From Cryptomeria japonica (taxonomy: Eukaryota > Streptophyta > Pinopsida > Cupressales > Cupressaceae), in assembly GCF_030272615.1 (NCBI RefSeq), contig NC_081409.1, forward strand, positions 914,988,340 through 915,048,339: a DNA stretch of 60,000 bases, given 5' to 3'. Below the pieces are notes generated by a model. That model was given only the letters and a program-made list of their open reading frames with translations, made no database searches and had not been told where the DNA came from. This document shows, piece after piece, positions 11,121 to 23,542 of this stretch; the first letter of the stretch is position 1; each line of letters opens with the position of its first letter. Both the position numbers and the translations under genes were made by a program.

Positions 11121-12013
11121 CCGAAGATAGAATTTTTTTAATCGTTTAGTGTAGATGTAATTAAAAATAGCACTTAGTGATGAATTAATTGTCAAATAAC
11201 TTTTAAACGGTAGCTCAAAATGAGCATTGTTTTTTGCAGAAGTTCATATTTTGACATTCTCTATGCAATGGGCCTTGATGCAATGTAAAAAGCACTCAGT
11301 CATAAAGTTCCAAAATCTGGGGGATTCACCACATATTACATCAACATATTACATCAACATATTACATCAAAGGGGGGTTGTCAGGGCTTATCATTTCCTC
11401 ATCTTCCAAAATTTGCAATCACACACCAACATTCAAAGTGTGTATGTATTCATTCCGAGTACTCCTAATTAGGCCTTGAAAACATCCTTTGGGAAGGTTT
11501 GACCTTGAAAAAACCCATTGAAGCATTTGAAAAACTTTATGGGAGGGTGCACAAAGAAGTCAAAGGCTAATAAATAAATAATCAAGATTGCAACTAAGAA
11601 AATTTTGAAGATATTTTAAAGAGGAAAAGCTAACTACACTATATGGAGATGAACAATTTAGTCCATTCACATGCATTGCAATCTCAATATTATTGCTACT
11701 TATGAATCCAAAAATGCTTCATAAAAAGCATGAGTGATTCCTTGCAACAAATTGTGCTTACCATTTTTCAGCACTGTAGGTTAGGAAATTAGTATGACGA
11801 ATTCAGTCTCTGGATCATGTGCGAATTTCAGAGACAATGATATTACTTCCTACACATCTAGAATGGGAATTCATGTTGCACACATTTGTGGTGTTGTTCA
11901 ATGAGTGTGGATCATCTTTAGCATCTAGTGTTAAGAATCTACCAACACTACATGTATCACATCATTGTTGGGGGGGGTGCATAGTCTCTCATTTCTTTCG
12001 TAGGGATGGGAAC
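11121..12013. other. Unassigned DNA between SINE and LTR-W
   Basis: AT-rich. Apart from the 13-base tandem repeat, I see no coding signature, domain, terminal repeat or RNA gene. GGAAC at 12009-12013 directly precedes LTR-W and would be its target duplication if the partner beyond base 60000 matches. Confidence 0.6.
11331..11369. repeat. 13-base tandem repeat, three copies
   Basis: ACATATTACATCA repeated three times without a mismatch. Confidence 0.9.
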
Positions 12014-12824
12014 TGTTGATGTGTGTTTTCTGCACATAACATTACAGAATAAAATACCAAGGTAATCTACCCTCTCTTGAACAAAATCACCTCAGATGCT
12101 AAGGATAAGATCAACTAAAATGATTCCAAGGTTTCTACATGTCAGGTCTTGATGAGTGGGTAACTCAATGGCCGATGTGAATTGCTGTGTTCACTTGGGG
12201 ACTTACGCAAATGTTAGGATTATCTTCTTATATTATGAACATGCGGAATAGCTATACTGACAACTTAAGATTTATCAATATGGCTCTGGATTTAATTCTT
12301 ACTAAAAAAGGGGGGGCAAAACGAATAAGATTCAGGAAATCTATTCTAAGCCTAGGAATGTAGGAAATGATGAACAAATCTAGTGGTATCAAACTAGGCA
12401 AGGTCTCACAAACAGGTATTGACACAAGCTTAGTGCAATCGTCTAAGGTATACTTAAAGATTTTCAGACTATCACCATCAAATGTTGTCACCATGCATGT
12501 TGATGCTTGTCAAGGGACGCGTAATAGTAAAAGTTAAGCATACTCAAATCTCCAGTTGACCACACAAGGCGCACATACCAATGGCAAGAGGCTAGTGGTA
12601 TGGATTAAGGATTCCACACAAATATATTCAACAAATCTTTCACTCAATCTAACATACGTGAAAAATAAATTCTAATCTAACTTGGAGGAATTGAGAACCA
12701 TGTATGCAAAGACAACATTTGAAGAGCAAAATCACCAACAATTGAACAATGATTATGATTCAAATAGCTACAGCATATACCGACAATTCTACAAAAATCT
12801 CTCTTACAAATGTGAGACAAGGAG

Positions 12825-12834
12825 GTATATATAG
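12825..12834 (-). promoter_or_regulatory. TATA box of LTR-W
   Basis: The minus strand reads CTATATATAC. It lies about 810 bases from the LTR end, the same relative place as the TATA boxes of X2 and X3. The usual upstream telo-box is now at 39146-39176, across the insertion of element A, and is interrupted by about 10 bases. Confidence 0.55.
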
Positions 12835-12887
12835 TCTCTTACAAAATGGATGGCCAAGACTAATCCAAGATCAATGGCCCAGATCAT

Positions 12888-15816
12888 TGTTGACGTGGCT
12901 AAAATCGCATTGCTATGACTCTATCCGGCCAACGCACAATAGAATGTACTCGCTGAGTATCCTATCCTCTCTTGAGATAAGGAAATCCCTAATGCTGTTT
13001 TTAATTGATTAATGGGGACGACCTCAAGGTTTCGATTGTCAGGTCTTGACTACAGGATAACTCAGTGATTGATGTGTTTTGCTAGGAGCACAAGGGGACT
13101 TACATTTTGCAACAAGCTGGCCTGCTGCGATTTTCAGACTGGGAAACAAAAGCAAAAGAGAAGGGTTCAGGAAGCAAAGATGATAACAGTTGATGCAGTG
13201 AGTAGACAGATTTCCATAAACTAGTTCTTGTTTTGCTAGAGACACCCTCACAACTAGACAAGAACGGTGCAAGTTCCAAGGGATGAAGGATTTTCAGACC
13301 AGAGACACTCGTTTTAGGCACCCAATTCTAGCGCAGCCTAAGACAAACACCTATAGTTGAACTAAGCACAATTTGGGTTCAGACTAACCATGCACAGTGA
13401 CCTACAATCATCAGACCCCCAATGGTATGAACCAGAAATGCATCAAATACCCCTCTACTCTTCACCATTAAAATCCCTGCACTCTAAAATTAACCAGCTG
13501 AAAGAAAACATGCAAACAGACTAAAACAAAGACAACAAACACCATATTTCAATGTTCATATATTTGCTTCAGCTGCCATTACAACAATTTCTGCAACATC
13601 TCTATGCTATGCCTAAAATCTAACCTATTCTAACTCTAAAATCTAACTACAAAATTCTAACCTTTACAATGAGAGGCATCCTACCTTTTATAGATTCTAC
13701 AATTTGAACTGGTGGCCAGGATTGACTGCATCCAAGGACTGCGACTTGCCTTCCAGAAGCTGGCAGCTTTAACCCATGCCCACTTAATTCTTAGTTATCT
13801 ATCCAACCACTATCTCAACTGCCTACCACTATTTGGCTTTAATTTAGGTCTATTTGGTAGTTGAACATAACTGTCCACAACTGACTTGTTTCCCCTCTAT
13901 TTCAAAATATCTTAAGTGGGGCCCACATGCAGTTTTACATTTAAACTATTTTAGTTTTAAAACTGAATTTCTGGAATTAATCCAACTGTGCATTTTTGAA
14001 GCATACAATTGTGGCATTCAGAGTGTTCTTCGATCTTGGGTCCCGGTGGTGGACTTTAGCTGCTTGTTCAACGACACACTTCCCAATGCTCGGTTCGAAT
14101 CTCGCACTCCTGCAACGCATTCCTGCACCTTCTTCTTCAGCTTTTAGCGCCTGGCTTTGTTGTTTCGAGATTTCACCTAGTTCTTCTGGACGATACCTTC
14201 GACCTGCGAACAATCAATTTTAACCCACAGTAATCATTTGAAAAATTAATTAATTTGACAAATATTAAATTTAACTTTAAACGATGTCGGGCTCCTTCGT
14301 TTTGGTGAAGTTCGGGTTTGAGAAGCTCTTTGCGAGATGTATCTTTTAAATGCCTCTCGAACGCTTCACTTAAAGTGTGAGATTTTGGCTTTCCATTTAA
14401 ACGCCATCCTTGTGAAATTTCGTGTGATTTCACCTTTTAATCACCCAAGTCCTGGAATTTCGGGAATACTGAAGGTTTTGAAAGATTTGCCTTTTATTTT
14501 AACCTCCCTTTTGGCAATTTCGGGTTCAACAAGTGAAATTCAAGTTTTATTTAAAATCACAATGTTTGCCCACTCAATTTTTGGGCCGTAGAGGCCTTTT
14601 GCAAGATTACGAATTCCAGTTGAAACGTCCTTCATGAATTTCAGGCCCTTTGGCCGAAATGTGAGATCTGCCTTGAGAATTCGATTTTCGGCTTAGATGA
14701 AGATTTTGAGAGTTTAAGTCATTTCGAAATGTCACCCTTTGTTATTTTTGGCATATTAGCCGATTTTCTTTTCATTCTACTTTCAGGTCAAATGGCCTCT
14801 GTGTTTCTTGGCCCTAGAGGTTGTTTTGCGAGCTTTAATGAAGTTTGGCCCTAAACCCTGAAATGAGCGAGTTTCACTTGATGGCTTGGTTTTCAGCCGA
14901 AAGGTTTCTTTTACGAGATTACGTTGTTTGAATGATTTTCGGCTTAAAGCGTACATGTGAGCTTTCCTTTGCCTTTAATTTTTTCGACTTAAAGGCCAAA
15001 TTTGTGAATTTTGGCCTTTGGAGCCATTTTGCGAGATTGGACTTTTATCATTTTCGACAAATTGACTCGAAATGTGCGACTTGGTTTTGGTTTTTGACTT
15101 TGTGGATGAATTTCGGAATTTTTAATAAAATCGCGCGATTTTGGCATTTCAACTCATTTTGTGAGCTTCTTCACTTAGTGTTTTTAAGTCTTTTTGTGCG
15201 AATCTAGTGTTTTCCGGCTCCTTGACTCATTTTGTGAGCTTTTGAATGAATTGTGTGTTTGTCTTTCTGAAGCTTTTGTTGACAGCTTTAAGTGATTTCC
15301 GACTGATGAAGACTTTGTGCGATTTGATGAGTTTCGGTATATAAGGTTATTTTGAAAGGTTTGAAGTCTTTTTGGCTTTGTGAAGCTTCGCGAGATTGGC
15401 CATTTTCGGCCAAAAGACCTCTATTGCGTGATTTTCATTTTGCATTAAAATGCCTTTGTTTTGGATTTTGGGGTAACTGAAGGTTTTGCGAGATTCTCTC
15501 CTTCTCCTTACATTTCGGCCCTCTTTACCAATTTGTGAACTTTTGGAACTTTCATTTTGGCCTTCTAGGTTATATTAACTTTATTTAAATTCCTCGTCAG
15601 TTGATGGACTTCGTGCTTTGTGAGGCATTTGCAGAGGTCAGGTTTGAGAGTTTTAATCTTGCAATTCCGGCAATTAGGCCGATTTTGAAGTTTTACGACC
15701 AAACTCGAGATTCGAACTGAGGATATGCGAGTTTCTTTCTTCCTTCGGGGTAGACAAACACATAACATGAGGGTCCCCTGCGAAGCAAAGGGGCGAGGTG
15801 CGCATAACGCACAACA
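12888..15816 (-). repeat. Element A 3' LTR, 2929 bases
   Basis: The plus strand starts TGTTGACGTGGC and ends GCGCATAACGCACAACA. The TATA box (minus strand CTATAAAAGG) is at 13684-13693. The part 14280-15560 repeats short words of the type TTTTGCGAGATT and TTTCGGCC about twenty times. By eye it differs from the 5' LTR at roughly one base in thirteen over the first 250 bases, mostly transitions, so A is one of the older insertions. No credible ORF. Confidence 0.88.
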
Positions 15817-16810
15817 AATGGCGACTCGGCTTGGAAATGTTCCTAAACATTTCAAGGATGACTATCCGGATCAAATCCCAGAATCTCTAGTATATACCCC
15901 ACAACACAACCCAAATGATAAAAGACAGACTCAAAGTAAAAATGAGGTCGCAAACTGAATCATGTCACCGAACCTGAAAATCAAGTGCGTGCAGTGAAGT
16001 TCATTCCGGCTTAAAGAAAGTTAAAATATCATTGTTCGGTTAAGGCAAGCTACCTTGCACACTCGTACTCCAAAAGCAACCTGGATAGAGCCCCGCTGCC
16101 AGCGAGCGTCTATAGCGCCGACGGAGTTATTGCCTGCAAGCTGACAAAGATTTCTCTATTTCCGATAAAGTTTCTTTTTGAAAATCGGCAGATGTGTTTG
16201 CATTCACAAAGCCAAGAAATTTGATATTTCTTTGCTTTTCAGTTTCTTTTCTTTTGATTTTTCCTTGTATTTTCACTTTTTCACCTTGGCTGGTAAGCGG
16301 TGAAGCTTACGTGGGATTGAGCATTATAGTGGTCGCTGAAGCAGAGCTTGAAATTTTTCACTTGCAATGACTTCCTTTTGACAAGACAACTGATTTAAGC
16401 GATATTAAGCGTTTATAAGTGTGGTGATCGCAACATTGGTGACAAGATGTAGTAAGCAACTAAATTTTAAAATGACTAGGTGTTGAGCCAAATGAACTGA
16501 CTACGGGGGCAACCGTCAATTAGGTGCTCTACCAAAGTCGACATCCAAAAAACAGACGGAAAAACTTCCTGACTTCTCACACCAATGCTGGGAAAAGCAA
16601 ACATGCCCCTTGCAAAAACGACAGGGAGACAACCCCTTTTCGAAAGGACACCTACACTATGGCAAAGCAAACTAACCAAAGCAGAAAAACAGGAAATCTA
16701 AACTAAAAAACAGAAAAGAAAACTACTCTAAAACAGAAAACAAACCTCTAAACTAACTATGTACAAGAAGAGACCGACTATACAAAATGTGGACTATATG
16801 CATACGTTCC
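15817..16810 (-). other. Element A internal region, 3' part, non-coding
   Basis: This lies between the 3' LTR and solo LTR X3. In element orientation it ends AAGCCGAGTCGCCATT at the LTR, the place where a polypurine tract is expected; the match is poor. I see no domain or long frame on either strand. Confidence 0.6.
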
Positions 16811-17505
16811 TGTTGATGTGTTTTTTATGCACATGCGAACACAAAATAAAATACCAAGGTATCTTATCCTCTCTTGAACAAAGTTTCCCTGAATGCTGAA
16901 GATTTCGTTGAAGGATCAATCGAGGCAACTCCAAGGTTCTTATATGTAGGCTCTCTACTTGTGGTATGATGTGATTTGCTAGAATCACAAGGGGACTTAC
17001 GTTTGGTGACCTGAGCGTCTGATTTGCTGGAATCACAAGTCCTATCTACTAAATGGGAGAATGAAGAAATAGCAAAAGATGCAGGGTTTAGAGAGTCTAA
17101 TCTAGAATGTACTCAAGATAATGCATGAACAATGGAGGTATAACGACGCGAGATTAAGCTCATTCTATGCCAGTTGACCACGCAAGGCGCACTTACAGTC
17201 AACAAGAGGCTAGTGGTTTGGACTAGGTGGATTCCTTGCAAGTACATTCAATGACTCCTTTCATTCAATCTAATTATCTACCTTCTAAAATGAAGATTCA
17301 ACAAGAGACCATGCATATTGCGAATAAATGACACATTTCACCATGATTTCAATGAAATGGGGTTTATTTACAATCAAGGGCAACAATTTCTTGCCTTGTC
17401 CTCCTAATCTACTCTAATTGCTATTTTATTCACTATTCTAGCTGCTAACTCCTTAACTATTGACTATTCTCTCACTATTAACCTTTACAAATGAAGAGCC
17501 AGGGC

Positions 17506-17595
17506 TTTATATAGAGAGTCCTTTACAAATTGATGGCTCTAATTGACTTAGAATCAATGGCTAGGATTACAAGATAGAAACCCTAATTAGGGTTT
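17506..17595 (-). promoter_or_regulatory. X3 promoter module: telo-box palindrome and TATA
   Basis: AAACCCTAATTAGGGTTT at 17578-17595 and a TATA box (minus strand CTATATAAAG) at about 17505-17514, about 65 bases downstream in element orientation. The same pair recurs in X1 and X2. Confidence 0.65.
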
Positions 17596-18432
17596 GTTAT
17601 AACAAACTTCCTTAGCCAATGAGAAAATTACATTCAAGGAGTGAGGACCAATAGAAAGCAGGGGTAGGAACACCGAAGTTTGTGCCATCGCCGATGAGTC
17701 AGGTACATTGAATCTGGACATGCTGAGGTGGACCAATCCGACTGGAGGAAAAGTGACTGGGATGCCACCTTGTCTGATGTTTGTGCCTTGGTTGATCTGT
17801 TTTTTGTCTCAATTTGATGATGCGATGAATGATGTACCTCCTTGACTTCCATGTGCTTGATGAAGTCAAGTCATTCGTTCTTCTCTGGTAGCATACCTCG
17901 CCTTGAAGTGTTGGTAAGGTCCTTCTTTGTCATCTTGTGGTTTCTTTATGTGGTAGAATGGAGTTTTTGAGATAGCTTGCAATTCCTCGAAGATCTGTAG
18001 TCTTCCAACGGTTCAAAACACCTTGAGTTGTCCTTTATGCATTTGGAATGTCCTTAATGATGATGGGACTGGAATAGGTCGTCCTTGTCCTGGCCTGATC
18101 TTCTTCCATCTGCAAAACAAACCAAAAGATGATTAAGTACACATGATATATTTATCCCGATCATAGCATTTTTTACCTTAAATCATTAACAAAAAGGGAT
18201 CAAAATGAAATTTGCCTTAGGATCCTCCCTAGGGACAAGCCCTATAAGAATTTCGCTTTGGACCCTTTGGAAGGGTCAGGAGCAATTTTTTGATATTTTG
18301 CTCAATTAGTCCTCATTTTCAACATTTCACAATCTTAGACTTAACCTTCAAACCTCCTCCCATCATGATCTCATAACTAGCCCTTTGCCCAGCTCAAACA
18401 AGGTGAAAAATAGAGGTTTCAAAGGATTTCGT

Positions 18433-18752
18433 TGTTTGCCACATACGGGTAAACGATTAAACACAGAAAGTAAATGCACAAAACATAATTGAAATATATT
18501 AAAGAACCAGTTTCTGTATTAATTCAATAGTTCATGTACATCAAGTGCTTATAACATTACACCCAGATACAACTATGATGATGATACTAAGAAGGAAAGG
18601 TATGCAATATATAATACCCGAAGGGGTGCGACCAACCGTCGCGTCCAACTGCCCTTTGGGACGACTAACTAACTGATTGCCGTAACTCATTATTGCCGAC
18701 GACAACATAAACATAATATGACAACATAACATAATGATTATTCCCGGCAACA
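18433..18752 (-). repeat. Element C 3' LTR, 320 bases
   Basis: The plus strand runs TGTTTGCCACATACGG to CCCGGCAACA. The polypurine tract next to it on the minus strand is TTGGGGGGGATGA (about 18753-18765). A TATATATTG-type box lies mid-LTR. Confidence 0.92.
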
Positions 18753-18765
18753 TCATCCCCCCCAA

Positions 18766-20223
18766 GAAAAGAAGTCGTCTCCGGACGACTTAATACAAAA
18801 TAGAGATGACATTAAACAAAACCAAGGTAGAGAACTGCAGGAACTGCGAATGCTAGTTGAGTGTGGAACTCATACACCTGCTGCGTCCTCACCTGAAAAC
18901 CCTTTTCTGCTACCATCCGATGCTCAAGTGTCAATGCCACCATTATTGCTTCCGCAAGGAGTTTTTATTTTCTTGACATCACAGTCCTCATATGCCTAAA
19001 CCAAACTTGTTTGCAGAACACGCTTTGTAGTCTCAGCCTCCACCAACTGCTACTCAAATGATACTGTCTCCCTAGCCAATTTGTCCTCGATAGCCACGTG
19101 TGTTGCCCTCTCGACATCCAAGACCTGTGTATGCTGTGTTGAGTCTCCCGCTACTACTGCCTCCAACTTGGTGGTCAGCTCCTCCTGAGCCCTTGTGCAT
19201 CCACCAAGGCAACCTCACGTCCAGCCGAGACATACTCCGAGTTCCTCAAAGCGTACCATTCATGCCTGGAAGTGGCCACAACCTTCTGGCACAAAGGCTA
19301 GGAGACGCCTCAAATCCTCCATCACACTTCCCAAAGGCTGATAACTGAACTGAATAACTATCTGGTGCTATACGACTTCACGTTATTGCAATGCCTTCTC
19401 TCAAACTCTGTTTGTTCGCAACCTCCAAATCTGTCTCCCTCTACGGCTTATGGCTTCCCCGCCAATGCTTAGCTTCGGGGGCAGCAACTCAAAAGTGTAT
19501 TGTAGCCACACGGAAGTCCATGTCGCACCTCATTTTTGTGATATTTTAAGATGCCAAAAACCTGCTTCTCCACTTTAATTTTTCAATGTCCTGGCTTCAG
19601 ACTCCATCGAATGATTTTAAATCTGGTCGTCCTTTTTTTTTCTTTTTCATGTGCCATCACCACCGTTTATCCCTGCTGTGCCGTGGTATTTTCTCTTTCA
19701 CCCTCTTTTAAACCGCTGCTGCCATGCTCCTTCAAGCCTATGGACTGTAATGTCTTGAGCCCGTACAAAGGTTGTCTGCCGGATGATGGAGTGAATCCGT
19801 ACGGTGGCTGAGCCGTACGACAACTGGGGTCACTCGAAGCTTGGTGTCGTACAGTGATTGGTCTCCCGTATGGTGTTTGGGAAGGTCGTACGGTGGATGA
19901 ATACCCGTCGAGTTCCGCCCTAGGCCAATGACCTCCGTCGACAATGGTGCACTGTACGGTGCCTCACCGCATGGGGCCTCACTGCACGGGGCCTCACCGC
20001 ACGGTGGTGCACCGTACGGGGTCCCATCGCACAGGGCCTCACCATCGCACGGTGGTGCACCGTACGGTGTCCCACCACACGGTGGTCAACCGTGGTGGTT
20101 TCACTGTACGGTGTCCCATTGCACGGTGGTCGATCGTGGTGGTTCCACCGTGGCCACCAATTTTTTTCTCTTTTTCTTTTCTTTTCTTTTTTTTTTTTTT
20201 GTACTTTTCAATTTTTTTTTTCT
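18766..20223 (-). other. Element C 3' non-coding part with coiled-coil ORF remnant
   Basis: Between the integrase tail and the 3' LTR. The part at 18830-19330 is homologous to 58680-59170 of element D, where fragments of an E/L/R-rich, probably coiled-coil frame survive. 19450-19700 has no coding sign. 19930-20160 is a palindromic repeat array, and 20161-20222 is a pyrimidine tract on the plus strand. Confidence 0.55.
19930..20160. repeat. Palindromic GTACGGTGG-type array in element C
   Basis: Overlapping copies of CACGGTGGTGCACCGTACGG and variants such as CCGTACGG, GCACCGCACGG and CCACACGGTGG, spaced about 18-20 bases. Many are palindromic, so both strands look like open proline/histidine-rich frames; those frames are by-products. 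The homologous place in element D carries an array of the same palindrome. Confidence 0.8.
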
Positions 20224-20799
20224 TCAATTTCCTAATCTAATTGTCCAGAGAGTCTTCGGCTCGGGTCCCGTGTCTCTGGGATCGCCCTTCATCCTTCTCG
20301 GTTTGCCTTGCTTGAGAGTCTCCCGCTTTGGTCCCGTGCCTCTCGAGTCGCCTGCCCAACCTCTCGAGTCTCCTTCCATCCTCTCGAGTCCCCCTCCGGA
20401 CTCTCGGGTGTCCTTCCGGTCTCTCGGGTCCCCTGCGCGCTTCTTGTGGTAGGGTTTCAATTTGGATCCGTTGATGGCAAGTCTATTTTCAATGGCCATC
20501 TGAAGACCTGGAACCATAAATTCTACAGGAACCACGGTCTCCTTCCCGTACATAAGAAGAAGAAGAAGAAGAATAAAGATTTTGAAGGCTGTGGCCTTCC
20601 ACACAGGGTTCCAATCGTTGCCAACACGAATGATCTTGGGATTATCTATGTCATCGAGGTTTGGGGCGTCTCCCTTCCAATATTCTCTGTATTCCGGCAG
20701 GTACACCTCCTCTGTTACTTGCTTTGGTTCCTCTACTTCGAGCTTGTAGCTCTGGAACATTTCGTGATCCTCCATCTGCCAGTGGAAGAGCCCATGCAA
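20224..20799 (-). pseudogene. Element C protease-to-integrase fusion frame
   Basis: An open frame of 191 codons. Its first part (LEVEEPKQ, EYREYWKGDAPN) follows the protease region. The middle has a run of leucines encoded by a CTT microsatellite (20556-20575). It then continues as YGKETVVPVEFMVPGL, the typical end of a Ty3 integrase (compare YGKEAVLPVE in known Tat/gypsy integrases). RT, RNase H and nearly all integrase are therefore deleted between these blocks. The tail is rich in G, D, R and E. Element D has the identical junction, so the deletion predates both copies. Confidence 0.75.
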
Positions 20800-21561
20800 T
20801 GACCCCGTCTCATCCTCTTCCTAGTTTGAGAATCCCTTCGTCGTTGGGCTCCCTGCAGCCCCGTCCTTCGTCCCTCAGGTCGTCTTCTCCTTCACCCTCC
20901 GATTCCGAAGACGATGCCAGTTCCTCCCTAACCAACTACGTCCCAAGGTCTATGATAAACTTCCTTCCTCCATTCTCCATAGATAGAGTGTTCTTCTTCC
21001 AGTTGTGGGTGGCCTTGGCTGCCACCAGCCACCCTCTCCCTAAGATCGCATCATACCCTTTTTTCTTTAGTGGGATTACCACGAAGTCCAGTATGAAGGG
21101 TTGTGTCCTGATGGTAACTTGCTGGCCAATCAGTGTCCCAATGGGTTTGATTCCATGCTGATCTGCTCCTAGCAGATGGAATGTAGATGGCCAGAGTGTT
21201 GGCTTCCCCAGCTTCCGCTAGGTTTCTTCTGGAAGAACATTCACTCCTGATCCACCATCGACGATGGTATCGGTTAGAATGGTGCCAAGGTTACCCATCT
21301 CCACAATGCCCGGGTTCCTTCCATTGTTAACTGCCAGCAGCCTGGGGTCTATTGCAGACCCCCCAGGAACATCTGTGCGGTGCTTGGTATTGGTGCGTGG
21401 TTGGGAGAGATTATTCAGCAATGCCGTTCGTAATTGAGGCATTGTTTGGAGGAGGTCGTGTACCTTCACAGGCACCTCCAGTTTTAAAATTTGATTTAGT
21501 ATAGCCTCCTCCGTCTCCGATCGGCTGGAAGTACCCGCTGTACCCTTCGCCTTCGCCCCCT
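20800..21561 (-). pseudogene. pro: Element C aspartic protease
   Basis: The active-site motif TDTIVDGGSGVNVLPEE (about 21245-21285) is the DGGS variant known from plant Ty3 lineages. The C-terminal signature GYDAILGRGWLVAAKATHNW follows at about 21040-21000. Stops at about 21218 and 20944 and a frame change near 20800 inactivate it. Element D has lost this domain entirely. Confidence 0.8.
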
Positions 21562-21562
21562 C

Positions 21563-23430
21563 TCATATCTCTTTCTCAATTTCTCCCCGTGCTTCCTGTA
21601 CCCTTCGCTTCTCCGTCTTCGGGTCTGAGCACATTGCTTGTCTGGCTTGGGCACGGGTTGCGACCAACACTTCCTCTTCTTTGGTTTCCTCGATATTGAG
21701 CAAGTTGACGCTGGACTTCGGGCAGGTGGCGTCTTCGTGGTCTCGTGGTCCGCACCATTTGCACAAATATTGTGTGGCCTCTCCCTTCAGGCAGTCTCGG
21801 GCGAAGTGCCCCCACTGGCTGCATGCTTTGCATTGTATCATCGGTCGGCCTTTGGAGTCGTATTGGATCCGGCTCCTTGTATTGTTATTGCTATTGTTGT
21901 TTCGTCCTCCCCACTGGTTATCTCGGCAGCCTCCCGATGTTGCATTGTTGTTCGCCTGGGAGTTGCCGGTATTGCCTGATGTAGTTGGTTGTTACTGCGT
22001 AAGCAATACTTGTTGGTTTCGTGTTTTCATGTTGTATGGGCACTCCTTGATGGAGTTTCCCATCACTTGGCAAATCTCGCAAAAGGACTTCTTCGGACAA
22101 GTACCCTTCGTATGTCCTTCCTCTTTGCACTCTGTGCACCATACATCTCCTTCGGTCCAACCCGTGCTTCTCATTGCTTTAAATTTTCTCCTTATTCGCT
22201 CCATGTCTTTTTGGAGCGCTTGCACCTTTTTGCCAGATTCGCCATCGCTGCTGCTTCCCTCGGAAGAGTCATCATCCTAGAACGAGCTATCCTTCTTCTT
22301 TTTCTTCTTGGATGTCTTGGTCTCGCTCTCGAGATCCATCGCTCTATCATATGCATCTTCATACGAGGTTGGTGGAACAATTTTCATCTTCTTCTGGACG
22401 GAGTGTTTCAGTCCATCCACGAACCATCTCTTTTTCAACCCATCCGCTGGTTGACTCTCCATTTTCCCCAACAGTTCCTTGAGCTGCGGACTATAGGCTC
22501 GGACCGTCTCGTTCTTGTTTTGCTTTGTGCCATAGATTTCGGCTACTATTTCATTGTCGTCTCTGAGGAGGTAGAACTCTATCTCGAACTCCTTCCTTAG
22601 GTTGGGGCATGTGCCGACTTTTGTCTTATACGTATTGGAGTACCAGTCGATGGCCACTCCCCTTAAGGTTGCTGGAAATTGTGTTACCCATTCGTCCTGG
22701 TCGGTAACACCGTTTGCTGACCATATGGTTTCGCAAGTGCGGCAATGGCGGATGGGATCTTCCTTCCCGTCGCCGTTGAACTTTGACAGCTTCTGCTTAC
22801 TTGCCATCCCACCATTGGGTCTTGCTCCTCTGGTGCCTTGTGCGCTTGTACCTGGTGATCCTCCATCTCCTGCACCTGACCCTCCACTTGTGGGTCCTCT
22901 GGAGAAGGTTGCTGACCCCGAACTGAACAAATGGCCTCCCGTATGGTACCCTTGTGCTCCCCCGACACCGTCGGCCGTACCGTCACCTTCGGTCGTCTCC
23001 CTCTGGTTGGTTGTCTCCCTCTGGTTGTCCTCCAAAATGGACAAGTTCTTTAGTAGGTCTCTGGTAGCGTCGATCAGGTTTAGACTTCGCCTTGTTTGTT
23101 CCACCAACTCTTCGCAACTTCTTACCCTACGGTGGTATTCTGGCGAATTGTAGAGTTCTCCTTCGGCACCCTCCGTGACTCCTAGGTTCCCTTCGGGCAA
23201 CCCTACGACAATGTAGGGAGTGTAATCCTCTCCGTCTATCTTTGCCTCTGCAACCTCCGTGACACCTCCTGGGTTCCCTTCGAGCAACCCCTCGGTCGGT
23301 CGTCCCTTGGCAAGCTATCTTAGCCTACGCCTTCGTTCTATTTGTTGTCTGAGATTCAACACTCTTTGTGCCACTTCCCATTCGTCACTTTGTATCTTTT
23401 TATTTTTGTCCTTATTTAGTATATTGGGCA
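21563..23430 (-). pseudogene. gag: Element C gag with four zinc knuckles
   Basis: It starts MPNILNKDKNKK at 23430. A stop near 23320 (CAG to TAG) is followed by an open stretch to 22277. There is a G/S-rich hinge (about 22990-22800) and a gag core (FNGDGKEDPIRHCRTCE, FPATLRGVAIDWYSN, GLKHSVQKKMKIVPP). After TAG at 22277 and TAA at 21992 the same frame continues through the knuckles WCTECKEEGHTKGTC, CEICQVMGNSIKEC (His replaced by Asn), CKACSQWGHFARDC and CKWCGPRDHEDATC. Three stops, no frameshift, so it is a recent decay of a functional-length gag. Confidence 0.88.
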
Positions 23431-23542
23431 TAAATTGCTTCTGTAAATAGCCAGCACACACCATGTACACAAAAAAAAAAACTTTTATTATTTTCTTTCG
23501 GCCACAATTTATGTCAACATTGTGTCGGGATTATTACAGGGT

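Noticed and set aside
19928-20452. Open frames of 98-174 codons on the plus strand with repeated GASPHGA-type text
   Set aside because: Produced by the palindromic array and a pyrimidine tract, antisense to element C; there is no start context or domain.
21638-22600. Plus-strand frames of 113-203 codons
   Set aside because: Antisense to the gag and zinc-knuckle region of element C, whose minus-strand frame has recognisable CX2CX4HX4C motifs.
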